A stretch of DNA of 64,000 nucleotides from Erinaceus europaeus (taxonomy: Eukaryota; Chordata; Mammalia; Eulipotyphla; Erinaceidae), in contig NC_080166.1 of assembly GCF_950295315.1 (NCBI RefSeq), positions 104,005,693 to 104,069,692 on the forward strand, written 5' to 3'. This document shows positions 23,446-35,921 of the stretch, piece by piece (position 1 is the stretch's first letter; each line of letters opens with the position of its first letter). Made by a program: the position numbers and the translations under genes. The notes below the pieces were generated by a model. It saw only the letters and a list, made by a program, of their open reading frames with translations. It searched no databases and had not been told where the DNA came from.

Positions 23446-23659
23446 AAAAGGATTTGTGAATTAATACTAAATAATCTATTTGGTTTTACTTGATTTAACA
23501 GCTTCTTTGTAATGATGGGCTTCCACAGTGTACAAATTTCTAGTCACCAACTGGTAGTAAAGTAATGGAAGAGAAATTCTCTTTGAATGATACATTTTCT
23601 CTTTTAAATTAATTAGAATGGCAAAATAAAGTGGCAAAAATAAGGACTAAACAATTGCT

Positions 23660-23815
23660 CACCAGAGAGTTCTTATACTTTGCTGTGAAGGAGGTGCCAG
23701 TTTCAAGTCTTAGCACCACATGGCAATGCCGTGATGCCAGAGGAGTCTTCACAGATGATGGAGCAATGCTGTGGTGTCTCTCCCTCTTTGTCTTTTCCTC
23801 TACTAATGTACATGG
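23660..23815 (+). mobile_element. Possible old SINE-C-like copy
   Basis: 'tttcaagtcttagcaccacat' followed by 'gagcaatgctgtggtgtctctccctc' resembles the B box and pyrimidine tail of an old tRNA-SINE. Weak match. Confidence 0.35.
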
Positions 23816-23829
23816 GAGATCATTGGCCT

Positions 23830-24582
23830 GAAGCAGTAGAATTGTTCACCCAGGATTTTCCAGCACTTAAACATAAGAGGTGAAAATGTTGTAATACCCA
23901 TCTCTCATATATTGTGTTTGTAAACATATTCACCAAGACTGACTTTAACTTTACTTGTACTAACTCATTTGGTATATTCTGGAAAAGGTCATGTATCTCT
24001 TTCTTTGTATACAGAATGGTCATTAAAATAATATTTCAGTTGGAGACAAAGAATTGTGTACAACTTAAGGAATAATGTGTAGAAATCAAGGCAGAGATAG
24101 GATATGTACACTTCAGGCCATATTAGGGTGGAACACAAAATGATTATGAAAGCGGGCAGAGCAGAAAATAAATATTATGACTTTTTTTAAAATTTAAAAT
24201 CAATGACCAAAGTCAGATTTTAAATCAATAGACTGCATAAACTATACTTCATAATAAATGAGGTTTGTCTATAATTCTGATGTCTGAAGAGGGTTATTAG
24301 TTTGGTGTTTAATTCATCCAGGCAGAGCTTTGGTGCCTGGCAGAAAAGAACCTCAGTGTTTTTGCAGACACCTACCACAGGGAAATGATAACTTGGAGCC
24401 ATGTGTCAACAACTGTTCAGTAAACCATTTACAATCCCCATGTAGTGTAAAAGAGAAAAGCCTATTAATCCTATAAATGAGTGATAACTTACGCATAAGG
24501 TGCTGTCAACATTTAAAAGATCAGAATTATTGTACTTGCTATTTTGACAGAAATTATTGCAAAGAAATTTTGAAATCAGTAT
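23830..24582. other. No gene seen
   Basis: Non-repetitive AT-rich DNA up to the TSD of the next SINE. Confidence 0.45.
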
Positions 24583-24600
24583 AGAAATAATCTTATAATT

Positions 24601-24871
24601 GGGAGTCAGGCGGTAGCATAAAGGGTTAAGCGCACATGGCGCAAAGCTCAAGGACCAGCATAAAGATTCTGGGTTGAGTCCCCCGCTCCCCACCTGCAGG
24701 GGGGTCGCAAGCAGGTCTGCAGGTGTCTATCTTTCACTCTCCTTTTCTGTCTTCCCCTCCTCTCTCCATTTCTCTCTGTCCTGTCCAACAACGACGACTT
24801 CAACAACAATAACCACAACAACAATGAAAAACAACAAGGGCAACAAAAGGGAAAATAAATATTTTTAAAAA
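24601..24871 (+). mobile_element. SINE-A, small internal deletion
   Basis: Perfect 18-bp TSD at 24583-24600 and 24872-24889 (AGAAATAATC...). About 17 bp of the usual 'cttcacaagcggtgaa' body is missing at 24708. Confidence 0.95.
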
Positions 24872-24889
24872 AGAAATAATCTTATAATT

Positions 24890-25598
24890 TTTATATAAAA
24901 TCCACCCATTTTAATGAAGATTATAATACTCCATAATAATATCATTTGAAGGAAACTACATTCAATCAAGGTTGGTATTTAGCATCAAATAAAATTTAAG
25001 AATAAGAAAATTACTCTTTAATTACACGGTAGCAATATAAACAGAAGAATGCAATATAGTTTTATAATAACTATCCAAGATGCGTACGTTAAAAGCAGTT
25101 GCCAAAGATATAAAGAAACAAATAAGCAAAAAAAGCGAAAAGAGAATCTTATTTGGTTGATAATTCACAGAGAAGTTTGAGTGGACCCTCAGTAGAATTT
25201 GCTCATGTGAATTCAGTCAAAGTAAAATCACATCAATACACAATAAGATATTTCTTGAATTTCTAACAAAACCATTGACCCAGATCACATTGAATTTTAT
25301 CTCTTATCCATAATGCTTAAGTGAAGCATCAGATTCATTTGTCAAAATATTTATATTATAATCAGCAATCTTGTTTATATGCAGATAATTTAGTTGTGAA
25401 TATATTATGCCACTGTAAAATATAAATTTTATGTATGTGATAGTAATTATATTTTGCACATTAATTTATTAATGAGTTTTTTCTTCATATATTTACACAT
25501 TCATTCAAAATATTTAGTAGGCAGCTACAATATTACAGATACACTCTCTAAGTTGGTTGTCAAAATAAAACCTTGATTCAGATAAATCTTATATATAA
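24890..25598. other. No gene seen
   Basis: Very AT-rich single-copy sequence. Confidence 0.45.
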
Positions 25599-25795
25599 GG
25601 GCTTGGCGCTGGTGCACCTGGTTGAGTTATAATGTGCAAGGACCCAGGTTCAATCCCCCAGTCCCCACTTGCAAGGGAAAAGTTTTGCTAGTAGTGAAGC
25701 AGTGCTATATTTGTCTCTCTGCCTTTCACTTTCTCTATTCCCCACTTTCCTCTTGATTTCTGGATTTATTTTTCAGATAAGTAAGCAAAGATAAT
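25599..25795 (+). mobile_element. SINE-B, diverged
   Basis: 'gggcttggcgctggtgcacc', 'aggttcaatcccccag', 'gatttctggattta' and AATAA tail. Confidence 0.82.
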
Positions 25796-25799
25796 AAAT

Positions 25800-26162
25800 T
25801 ATTTATTTAAAAATACATATATAGGTAAAGTACAATTAGAAACAAATACATGTGTACAGAATGTATAGTCTAAAATAGATTCATTTTAAAATGAACTTTT
25901 ACACAAATGACAACAGAAAATTGTTTCTTGAAATTATCCATCCCTTTGCAATACATTCCAGTTAACCTGGCCAAAGCTGGTGCAATGGAATTTCTTTAAT
26001 TTGCTCAAGCAAAAGTAAATTAAAGAAAATATCAACAGGAATTCAAGAAAATAAGAGGAGGTCATCCTGTAATATTAACTTCTACTATACCATGTTTATA
26101 CAGTTGCTAAATTTAGTGAACAAATAGGACCACAAGTAGCTGAACAAGTCACATAGCACCTG
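25800..26162. other. No gene seen
   Basis: AT-rich, apparently single-copy sequence. Confidence 0.4.
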
Positions 26163-26182
26163 TACAAATACCGATGGTTTTC

Positions 26183-26498
26183 TTTTGAGATCATCCCATA
26201 TGTCTCTGTTGTTGTTTTCAGTGTCTCTCAATCTCTTTTTAAGCTCTTTCACCTCTTTCTTCGTTTTCTCTAACTCATCCTCTGTCTGACTAATTCTGTT
26301 TTCTGCTTCTGTTAGTCTGCTTTCCCTTGCCTCAGCTTCTTCCTTCATTACAGCTATTTCAGCTTTCAGTTCTCTAATTGCCTCAAGATAATCAGTATTT
26401 TCCTTGGGTCTCTCAACTGTTGTTTCCCTAATACTGCCATTCCTTTCCTCCAATGTTGTTTTCACTTCTGTGATTAATAAGTTTATTACTGCTTGCAT
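26183..26498 (-). pseudogene. L1 ORF1 coiled-coil fragment
   Basis: Open from 26498 through MQAVINLLITEVKTTLEERN, then the heptad-rich EDELEKTKKEVKELKKRL and NNRDIWDDLKR, after which L1 sequence ends and the frame reads into flanking DNA. It lacks the true start, the RRM and the C-terminal domain, so it cannot make ORF1p. Confidence 0.85.
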
Positions 26499-28162
26499 AC
26501 TTTTCTTATCTATGGTTACTTCTGGCTGATTTGTAGTTTCTTCTGGGCTCTTGTCACTTTTTATGCTCTGTTGTTCCTCAGTTGTTCTGTCTTGAGTACA
26601 AGCAACACTGTACTAAATACCTTTATGACAATTGCACTCAGTGACCTCAGGAATTACAGTAGCAACTGAAGCAAGTATTGAAGCAGTTTAATCACTACCA
26701 GTTAGCCAAACAATGTCTCCAGTTCGTGAAAAAATAGTAACCAAATCCAAGTTAAGAAGAAAGAGAAAAGAAAGAAGGGATAGGAAGAATAGACAGTTAT
26801 GCAAATCTACTATCCACTGTATATTCTAGGGGTAACAAGAGGGGAAAGGGAACTAGAGCAGAGATACACACATAGAGTCCACTCTGAGTCAGATTTCTTC
26901 CCCAAAATAATTCACAGATTCAGAAAGGCAAAGAAGAAGGAAGGAAGACATGTATGACAAGATAAAAAAAAAAAAAAAAAGAAATGAGAGGAAAGAGAAA
27001 AGATTAAAAAAAAAAGCTGTCATTAAAGAGCAGTGGAAGGAAAGTTTTTTTTGTTTACTTTATTTTTAATTTAATTTAATTTAATTTTTTTAATTAGCTA
27101 GGAGGAGGAGGAAGGGGAGAGTCTGTAGAGGAGGTAGGCGTAACGAGACAAGTTCCTCCCACAATAGATAAGATGCCCACTACCCTAGCAATGAAAGATA
27201 CCCTAAGAGTTAATTCTGATCAACCTAAAGGGGGGGGGGGGGAAGATATATGCCTTTATATAATATTAATAATAAAATAAAGCAGGGTAAAAAAAAAAAA
27301 AAAACCTGTCCCAGAGTACCTCAAACCTTGTGATCAGAGGCAGCTGATTGTTAAGAAAGAAAAAAAAAAATTAAAAAAAAAACCTCAGGACTAGACAAGG
27401 ATAGCTGAAATAGACAGTTATGCAAATCTACTATCCACTGTATATTCTAGGGGTAGCTAAAGGAGGAAGGGAAGTTGAGCAGAGATACTCTCAGTGAGAG
27501 TCCACTGTGAGTCAGAATTCTTCCCCAAAATAATTCCCAAATGTGTATTAGTGAATTCAAAAAAGCACACTGTTTGGTGGTCTGGGGGCTGGGGGCTGTG
27601 GCTTTGGAAGCTGTAGGATTAAGGAAGAAAGGATGACAAGAATGAGAAAAAGAAAAAAAAGAGAGAGAGAAAAAAGAAAAGATAAGAAAAAGAACAGTCA
27701 TAAAAGAGCGGTGAAAGGAAAGAGTTATTTATTTATTTATTTTTAATTATTTAATTAGCTATGCAGGGTGAGGTGGGGGGGTTGTCTACTTAGAAAGAAA
27801 AAAGGCCAGAGGTTTCAGAAGGGTATAGACTTAGAATGACAGATACTCCCTGGTGGGACAGGAATCTTGGTAAAGAAAGAAGCTCAGCAGGGGAGCCTGC
27901 TAGGAGCTGGTCCCCAGGAACTGGTTATGGGGGGGGAGAGGGTGGGGGTGTGCTTAATAATTAAAAGGAAAAAAATTTATTTTCCCTTTTTTTATACTCT
28001 ATTTCTTAACCCAAATTAAGTTATAGTCACCTCCTTGGTGTCACCACTAGGACCCCTTATTGACTGGCCTACTAAAGGCAGAAAATCCTACCGTTTCCAG
28101 AAGATGTGGTCAGAGCTCAAGCCACTAGCAGCTTCTCAGTCCTCCATCTTCCGGGAACCCCA
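26183..28162 (-). mobile_element. L1 fragment holding only the 5' end
   Basis: On the minus strand it runs from the L1 5' terminus (28162, 'ttcccggaagatgg') through the 5'UTR into the ORF1 coiled coil and stops at 'gatctcaaaaga' (26183). Nothing downstream (rest of ORF1, ORF2, 3'UTR, poly-A) is present. The ORF1 start codon region is deleted (the frame at 26560 jumps directly into 5'UTR). It is closely similar to 12570-14633. Direct repeats flank it: ATGGTTTTC at 26174-26182 and 28166-28174. A longer, imperfect pair starts TACAAAT(A/C)CCGATG at 26163 and 28184. Confidence 0.85.
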
Positions 28163-28207
28163 CCAATGGTTTTCTATACCTTACAAATCCCGATGATTTT
28201 CTTTAAA

Positions 28208-28690
28208 GTTTTGTATTGATCTTTTCCTTGACCTAAAACATACATTATCAATAGAAACTTCCTTAGTCCCTGAAGAAACCGTGGGTAATTCTATTGTCCA
28301 CTATTACCATGAACAGAGAAGTAATATTAACCTGAACGACTTTCATGGACGAGTTGAGATCATTAATCACTTCAGTCAAGGAAAGGGACAACTTTCTTAG
28401 CATTGTTTTTTAAGCAAAAAATGTCTTAAAGTGCTCAGAATACTGTCTGGTGGATTGCACATAAAAGGAATGAATCACTTTTCACCCCAGAGAATTCTTT
28501 AGAATAACTAAAGGTAGCACCGTTTGGAGAGATCTCCACAGTTACCAGAGATTTGAATGGGATTTTGTTGTTTTGGAAGGTACAAATGACTCTATTTCCA
28601 GGAGGGAAAGAAGTTAATGTTTAGATTCCATGCAAGTAGTATAGACTCTGAAGTATTCACATTACCCCTGGGATAAGAGGATCAATGAAT
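28208..28690. other. No gene seen
   Basis: Apparently single-copy sequence. Confidence 0.45.
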
Positions 28691-28694
28691 TTTC

Positions 28695-28955
28695 TTTATT
28701 TTTTCTTGGATTCATTTTATTGAAGGGTAATGATTCACTGCACAGATGTTGGCCTTTGGGAACGGTTTCTCATCTCCTTGGGATAAGTGTCTGCAAAACG
28801 CTCATGCTCAATGAGTACTTTTTTTTCATTAGTTGGAGGCAGGGGGTGATGATTTATAATATAGGCTAACACAGAGACAAAACTTCTCATCTCCTGTTGA
28901 AAGGTGTCTGGGAGACACTCACTGTCCCAGACTAGAGAATTCTGCCCTATTATAT
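28695..28955 (-). mobile_element. Probable old L1 3'UTR fragment
   Basis: 'attcattttattgaagggtaa' and 'tttcattagttggaggcagg' resemble the inverted 3' ends at 38735 and 52570. Old and uncertain. Confidence 0.4.
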
Positions 28956-29190
28956 ACCATGATGCAAACATGGAATCATCCCAGATGCCCAACAGCATAT
29001 AGTTGGCTAAAAAATGTGTGATATGTATACACAATGGAATGCTATGCAGCTCTTAAAAATGATGAGATATTGTCTTTTTCAATATCTTGGTCAGAATTTG
29101 AAGGAATCAAGCTGAGTGAGACAAACCAGAAAGAGAAAGACCACTACCAAATTATCTCACTCATAGGTGGATCTAAAGGTCAATTGTAAT
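28956..29190 (+). mobile_element. L1 ORF2 terminal fragment
   Basis: 'tacacaatggaatgctatgc', 'gatgagatattgtc' and 'ctgagtgagacaaaccagaa' match the last about 70 codons of ORF2. Stops interrupt it. Confidence 0.75.
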
Positions 29191-31215
29191 TTGGAGAATC
29201 TTTACAGTAATAACACAGGCGATACCTTGACACACATTAGCGACATTTCTAATGCTGACTTTGAGACCACTGATAGGTCTTAAGTACCAGTTCAATTTTA
29301 GTGATTGTGCCTAGTCCTTACTGTTCTACATGGTGTTGAATTGGTTTTGTTATCTGCATATTTAGCCAAATAGTATTTTTTTTTCTCCCTTGGAATGACA
29401 ATCAAAGCATTGATTTGACAATGTTTGGATAGAGGTGCAGAAACTAGGGAAATTTCTTTCTCTTTCTAAAGGTCTGCTTATGAAGTCTAAGGAAAGGTAT
29501 ATCAATTATTGAATGAGTTGTCTGATAGAAGCTGGAAAATGTAGTAGCCACTTAAATTTGAGGTGCAGGAAACATATTATAAAGAACTACTCCAACAAAG
29601 GGCAACACTGAAACATAAAGATGAAAAAATTACTTCTTCCCTCCCTTGTGTCTCAGGGCCTGAGATGTTACTCCCCCAAAGGCAAAGCTGTTGTTTTTGT
29701 ATATTGGTTAAATCAATTTGTCTCTCAAATACATAATATATTTATTTTCCCTAAGCTTCTTTTATTTGTATATATATTATTTATCTGCTGCAGATATTTG
29801 TAAGGGCCTTTTTATGTAATTTTGAAAGATAAAGTATGACCATTTTTGAAGGAAGATATGATTAATCCATAAAAGCAATAGATTATTCTTATAATCTATG
29901 ACTATGTCTGTCCAAAAACAGAGTTAAAGTACAGTAAGAACAATGTTTAAATCATCTGAGTCTCCATTTGTCTAGACTGCCACCAATACCATAGAGCAAA
30001 CAGACAGTTAAATATTGATGCAATTGGAGCAGAGAGAGAGAGAGAGAGAGGTGCATTATATCTTGAGTTGGCCTAATGGAACCACACATTTTCAAAATTG
30101 TTTAGATAGTATATCATAACATTTTTCCTGATCATTACCTAGAAAGAAACCCAGAGGATAATTTCTTTTCATGAATATCCAATTGGAATGACCAAAATGT
30201 CTTAGATATGTGAATCAGAAAGAATTAAAAGGGTTTAAACTGGAAAACATCCTTTAAAATATTGAATAGCTTTGAATTGAAGGCATGACATTGTTTTACG
30301 AAAATGGTGTTGATTGCTACAACAGAAATGACTCATTCATTTTAAAGCCTATAATGATGTGCTAGAGCTGATTGGTCAGGTTGGAAAATGACATTTTGAA
30401 CTGAAACCAAAACAGCAATTAATTCTAGGAAAGAAGTCAATATACTGATGAGGTTTATGTGCAAGGAGTACTCAGGGAGTGCAACCCAAGCAATGTATTT
30501 TCCTGAACTTGTCAACTGTACTTATAAGGCAGCCATAGTATAATGAACGACTTGCTATGTGTTACCAAATTATTGCAGCCATCCATCCAGTCTTAAGAAA
30601 AAAGTCCATAGTTCTAATAACAAAAATCAGATAAAAACTTAGATCATATTATCAGTTTGGCATCAAATATTCCATATTAAGATAACGTCCTCAATCAAGT
30701 CAACTTTTGGTAGAAGATACAATTCTTTAGTAAGAATAGACCGTTTATCAAAAACATGTTCTTTAGCTTGTATCCACTGGATAGAAGTGGATCTGTTTCT
30801 GTATCATAAATAGTGGTGAATCATAACTGCAATGGGAACTATCTGAGTAATGTTCTATCTGTCATTTAATTCAAACAGCGTCATCAGAGAGAGGAGTTTG
30901 ATATTGGAAATGTGTAAGAGTAACACAGATGGTTATATTAGCAGCCACAATTTGTTTCCAAAGTTTGTGGTCCCAGAGACTAATGACTTCAATCTGCTGG
31001 GCAGTCTGCAGTTTTTCAAGTGGCAGACCAAATAGTGAAGGCAGTATTTGTAGTCCAAAGCCAGGATTAGTACAAATTTTTCCAGGAAGGTAATGTTTAG
31101 AGCTATGCAAATGACTCTTAGATTTGCCCATTGAGGATAGTGATCATATACATTTTTATCTATTTCAGAACTGGTCTTGAGACTGAAGGTCAATCTCAAC
31201 AGCAAAGTAGTGAAC
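29191..31215. other. Long single-copy stretch, no gene recognised
   Basis: 2 kb without a recognised repeat apart from a (GA)n run at 30032-30050. At 30640-31130 the minus strand has several overlapping open stretches of 60-100 codons. None begins in a convincing context or matches a family I know, so I do not call a gene. A decayed processed pseudogene remains possible. Confidence 0.45.
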
Positions 31216-31227
31216 AAAAGCAGGTTT

Positions 31228-31438
31228 CTTCTTTTATTTTTTTCCAATTATCTTTATTTACTGGAAAGAGGCAGCCAGAAATTGAGAGGGGAGTGGGGGG
31301 GGGGGGAGAGACACAGCTGAAGCACTACATAACCACTTGTGAAGTTTTCCACCTACAGTTGGGGGGTGTGGGCTTGAACTTGGGTCCTTGCACACTGTAA
31401 TGTGTGCACTTAACCAAATGTGATACCACCCAGCCCCC
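31228..31438 (-). mobile_element. SINE-B
   Basis: 12-bp TSD, AAAAGCAGGTTT, at 31216-31227 and 31439-31450. Holds a G-run at 31296-31306. Confidence 0.93.
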
Positions 31439-31557
31439 AAAAGCAGGTTTTAATGTCAATAAATGACAGTGAGTAGGACTTGGGCATTCCAAGAATGAAA
31501 GACTCCGTATATTCAACATCAACGTGTGCAAAATTCTTCCTAAAGAAATACATTTTG

Positions 31558-31845
31558 GGGGAGTCGGGTGCTAGCGCAGCAGGTTAAGTGCATGTGGCGC
31601 AAAGCACAAGGACCAGAGTAGGGATCTTGGTTCGAGCCCCTGGTTCCCCACCTGCAGTGGAGTAGCTTCACAGGCGGTGAAGCAGGTCTGCAGGTGTCTC
31701 TCTTTCTCTCCCCCTCTCTGTCTTCCCTTCCCCTCTCCATTTCTCTCTGTCCTATCCAACAATGACAACAATAACTACAACAATAAAAAACAAGGGCAAC
31801 AAAATTGAATATATAAATCAATAAATAAACATTTAAAAAGAATAA
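31558..31845 (+). mobile_element. SINE-A
   Basis: Complete head 'gggagtcgggtgctagcgca' to tail 'aataaataaacatttaaaaa'. TSD not clear. Confidence 0.9.
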
Positions 31846-32183
31846 GTTTTAGACAGTTTTATTGAATTCTACTTCCAAATAATTCATTTGATACCTCCCC
31901 AATAAATTCTAATTAAGAACTACCACTCGCACCACCGTGTATATTGCCCTCTACAGCATGTAAACCAACTTTCATGTGGAAGTTAAAGAAATAACACATA
32001 GAAGTCATGTTATAAAAAAAAGCTATAGTGCTTTTCTTTCCTATTTCCAGGCAGAAGACTGCCCACATTGCTTTGCTTTGCTGAGGACAGCAGAAATATG
32101 TACTGTGCTTTTGCTTATATATGAATCACTGAAAAACAACTAGATAGGACAAATATTGTTTATCTAAGAGGGCATAACAGTAT
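31846..32183. other. No gene seen
   Basis: Apparently single-copy sequence. Confidence 0.45.
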
Positions 32184-32195
32184 AGGACATTTCTT

Positions 32196-32485
32196 TTTTA
32201 TATTTATTATTTATTTATTTATTTATTCCCTTTTGTTGCCCTTGTTGTCTTATTGTTGTAGTTATTATTGTTGTTGTCGTTGTTTTGGATAGGACAGAGA
32301 GAAATGGAGAGAGGAGGGGAAGACAGAGAGGAGGAGAGAAAGATAGACACCTGCAGACCTGCTTCACCGCCTGTGAAGCGACTCCCCTGCAGGTGGGGAG
32401 CCAGGGTTCGAACCGGTATTCTTATGCCGGTCCTTGTGCTTTGCGCCACCTGCGCTTAACCCTCTGCGCTACAGCCAGATTCCCA
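32196..32485 (-). mobile_element. SINE-A, full length
   Basis: 12-bp perfect TSD, AGGACATTTCTT, at 32184-32195 and 32486-32497. Little diverged, with the B-box region intact (ggttcgaacc, 32405). Confidence 0.95.
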
Positions 32486-32761
32486 AGGACATTTCTTAAA
32501 AATAATGCAAGTGTAAGTGAAAAACAAGTCTTAGAAATAAATGCAAGAGAAACTTTAAAGCATACTGATTCTAAGATTTTGATTCAAACAAATATGGATG
32601 GAATAGTGAGGTTGCTACCTTAAGCCTCCTTCCTTTTGCCTCATATTTCCACCAGAGTCTGGGGTGATTCTTCTTGTTGCAGTCAGAACATCTGCTAGCA
32701 AGACATTTTTCACTACCATTTGCATAGAATTGCCTCAAATCTATTGAATTGACTAACAATG

Positions 32762-33545
32762 TTTTTTTTTAATTATTGTTTTTAATTTTTTTATTTATGA
32801 AATGGAGATATTGACAAGACCATAGGATAAGAGGCGCACAATTCCACACAATTCCCACCACCAGAATTCCCTACCCCATCTCATCCCTTCACTTCCCAAT
32901 TGAAAGCTTTCCTATTCTCTATCCCTCTGGGAATATAGACCCAGGGTCACTAAGGGGTGCAGAAGGTGGAAGGTCTGGCTTCTGTAATTGCTTCCCTGCT
33001 TAAAATGGCATTGGCAGGTTGATCAGCCTCTCTCTTTCTTTCATTAGTGGGACAGCACTCTGGGGAAGTGGGGCTCCAGTACACATTGGTGGGTCATCTG
33101 CCTAGGGAAGTCAGGTTGGCATCATGGTATCATCTGGAACCTGGTGGCTGAAAAAAAGTTAAGATAAAAAGCACAGCAAATTGTTGACTAATCATGACCC
33201 TAAATTCAAGAATGTTTCAGATGAATATCTTGGGGGGGGGTCTCCATTTCAGAAAAAGCTAGTAGGTCTATTTTAGGTATATTCCAAAGGGCCTATGACT
33301 GTACTACTTTTTGCTTGAGCCTAACATCTGATGTGCAGGTGGACCCAAGGTATTGTCTAGGGAGATGGTGTCAAAGTTGGACAAAGGGCAAGAAAACTGG
33401 ATCAGGGAAGAGAGTAGCTCAAAATAGGGGAAAAGTGTATAAATACTGATAACTATAAACCTGATAGATTTGATCTGGGGCCCATATTCAGCACAGGAGC
33501 CTATGTAACCTCTCCATCCCTGTAGGTCTTAGCTCACATTCTGTC
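32762..33545 (-). mobile_element. L1 3'UTR, 5'-truncated
   Basis: T-rich start (minus-strand A-tail) then 'caagaccataggataagagg', 'cttctgtaattgcttccctg' and 'cagcacaggagcctatgtaa'. Older than the 7-14 kb copies and the same type as positions 1-1217. Confidence 0.85.
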
Positions 33546-33633
33546 CTGTTACAGAAAAGAAAAAAAAAAAGAGAGAGAGAGAGAGAAAGAAAAAAAAAAG
33601 AAAGAAAGGGAAAAAGGAAAAGAAAAGAAGAAG

Positions 33634-33918
33634 AGGGGAGTCAGGCAGTAGCACAGCAGGTTAAGTGCACATGGCAAGAAGTTCAAGGACCTGCAGAGGG
33701 ATCCCAGTTCGAGTCCAGGGCTCCCCACCTGCAGGGGAGTCGCTTTACAAGTGGTGAAGCAAGTCTGCAGGTGTCTATCTTTCTTTTCCCTTCTCTGTCT
33801 TCCCCTTGTCTCTCCATTTCTCTCTGTCCTATCTAACAATGATGACAACAATAATAAATACAACAATAAAACAATAAGGGCAACAAAAGAGAATAAATAA
33901 ATATTTTTTAAAAAAAGA
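33634..33918 (+). mobile_element. SINE-A inserted in a purine-rich tail
   Basis: Complete SINE. It is preceded by a GA/AAAG-rich run (33553-33633). It is followed at 33935-34005 by the 3' domain of an older long-tail SINE ('agtggtggattcttcatgca'), so it sits inside or next to that older element. Confidence 0.88.
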
Positions 33919-34074
33919 AAAGAAAAAGAAAGGAAGTGGCTGCCAGAAGTGGTGGATTCTTCATGCAAGTGTTGATCCCCAGACATAATTTTAGTGGCAG
34001 TAAAACATATATATATATGGTGATTTATCTTTGTTGTAGTCATTGGAACTTCATTATAGTACTGAGACAATTTT

Positions 34075-34240
34075 CTAGACAAATAGATACAGACAGAGGC
34101 AGAGAGGAAATCAGACCATAGGCTGAAAGTTTCCTTCAGTGTGGTGAGCACCAGGTTCTGTCCTGAGTTTTGCCCGTGGCAAAACAGGGAAACTACCCAA
34201 ACAATCTATCTTGCCAATCCTGGTGGTCAATTTTTTAAAG
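34075..34240 (-). mobile_element. Old SINE of another type
   Basis: 'gaaagtttccttcagtgtgg', 'gtgagcaccaggttctgtcc' and 'atctatcttgccaatcctgg' resemble an inverted old tRNA-SINE. Confidence 0.5.
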
Positions 34241-34311
34241 TATGATTGTCATGTCATGCTAGGCAACACATATTATCATTTTCATAATCATAAAATAGAT
34301 TCAATATGATA

Positions 34312-34430
34312 TATGACAAACAAGTCTAAAATCCCAGGTTTGATCCCAGCACTGTATATATTAGAGATGATTGGTATATTGTCCACTCTACCATCAAAGA
34401 AAATTTAATAAATACTTAAGAAATAAATGG
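34312..34430 (+). mobile_element. SINE-C fragment
   Basis: 'aaaatcccaggtttgatccc' followed by 'agcactgtatatattagaga' and an AATAAATA tail. Confidence 0.5.
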
Positions 34431-35740
34431 AAAACCAATCCTGTAGCCTGAATTTGAAAACAACAACAACAAAGTAAGCACTTTTCTAATATATCAAAAA
34501 GATGACAAAAACAAGGTTAGATTTTAGCAGTGTGAGGATAAGAAGGAATCATTAATGAACATACATCTTTAACTGTTCGTCTCTGTACCTCATAACCAAG
34601 CAGATATTCTGACATCCATGCACAGATCAAGTGTCCCTTTTTGAAGCTGGGCAAAGACGAAACAAAGCAGATATATGGATACTAGGCAAGCTTCCCTTCA
34701 TTTTTTCCAAGCGTCTTTAGGAATGATTGAACAGATACTCTAATATTGTCTGTTATAGTAATCTTCATTTAATATAGTGGAGATTATGGGAATTAATAGG
34801 AAATCAAGCATGCAGGTATATAATATAATGTGTTATATTCTATAAAATTTAACAAATTGGTGTCTTGAAAACAGATTTCAATTGTTATTCAACTATTGCA
34901 GGAAAAGATAGTGTTTTAAAGGTGGTCTTTCATTAGTAAGCAACAAATCATATTCAAAAATCAGTGTAGTAGGTTAAGTTACTATAAATCCATGATCCTA
35001 GGATGCCCTCATGCTGCCACTGAATCAACTGCAATAACATTTCAATTTCAGAAAAGAATGACCCAAATTAACTTAACAAAAGACCTAAGGATGCCACCAA
35101 TAAAACTTTTTGCTCTTTTGAGTGACTAATTTTATCTAGATTCTTCAGAACAATTTATATATTCTGATAATGTCTAGATAGACTAACAATAATAATATTT
35201 TAAATGTACAAAATTCTAATAATTACCATGTAAGTATACCCTAATAGTTATTATAAGAATCAACCTAATTAAATGTTGCTACTAGAATCATATTAAGTGG
35301 GTTCAATAAATTTTTCTATGTCAATATATTTTTTGGATAATATATATTATCCTTCTGTACCTGTTTGTCTACAAACTGGGGTGATAATGACCCCTCTCAT
35401 AAAAATGTATTAGGCATTGGTTTGGTTTTGTAGAGGTTTATTATAAAGCAACAACAATTTGCTAAGGAGTTTTCTCTAATTTTTAATCCCATGAATATAA
35501 ATCAATTTTTCTTCAATGTTACGTCCCTTATTTTTTAATCATGAATTTAAAAATATATAACATTTACCCTAAAAATCTTAATTTTACATCATAATTGTCT
35601 CAGAGTTGAGAATAAATATATCAAAGATGATTCCGCAGACAATTTGGAAAAGCATTTTCTAAGAATTTTTTTACATTTTTTGTGAACTATAATTAATAAT
35701 TTTCCATGAGGTTATTGTTGTTGTTTGCTTCTTTTTATCA
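34431..35740. other. Single-copy non-coding stretch
   Basis: 1.3 kb of AT-rich DNA without a recognised repeat or gene. Confidence 0.45.
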
Positions 35741-35753
35741 TTTGGGTTAACTT

Positions 35754-35908
35754 TTTAAAAAATATTTTATTTATTTATTAATGAGAAATATAGGAGGAGA
35801 GAGAGAAAGAACCAGACATCACTCTGGTACATGTGCTGCCGGGGATTGAACTCAGGACCTAATGCCTGAGAGTCTAGTGCCTTAGCCACTGTGCTACCCC
35901 CTGGATCA
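35754..35908 (-). mobile_element. SINE-C
   Basis: Tail 'aatattttatttatttatta', B box 'ggattgaactcagg', head 'cttagccactgtgctacccc'. TSD of about 12 bp (TTGGGTTAACTT) at 35742-35753 and 35910-35921. Confidence 0.85.
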
Positions 35909-35921
35909 CTTGGGTTAACTT

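Noticed and set aside
32405..32470. tRNA gene on the basis of A- and B-box-like motifs
   Set aside because: These are the tRNA-derived heads of SINEs. The cloverleaf is not intact and the copies carry SINE bodies and TSDs.
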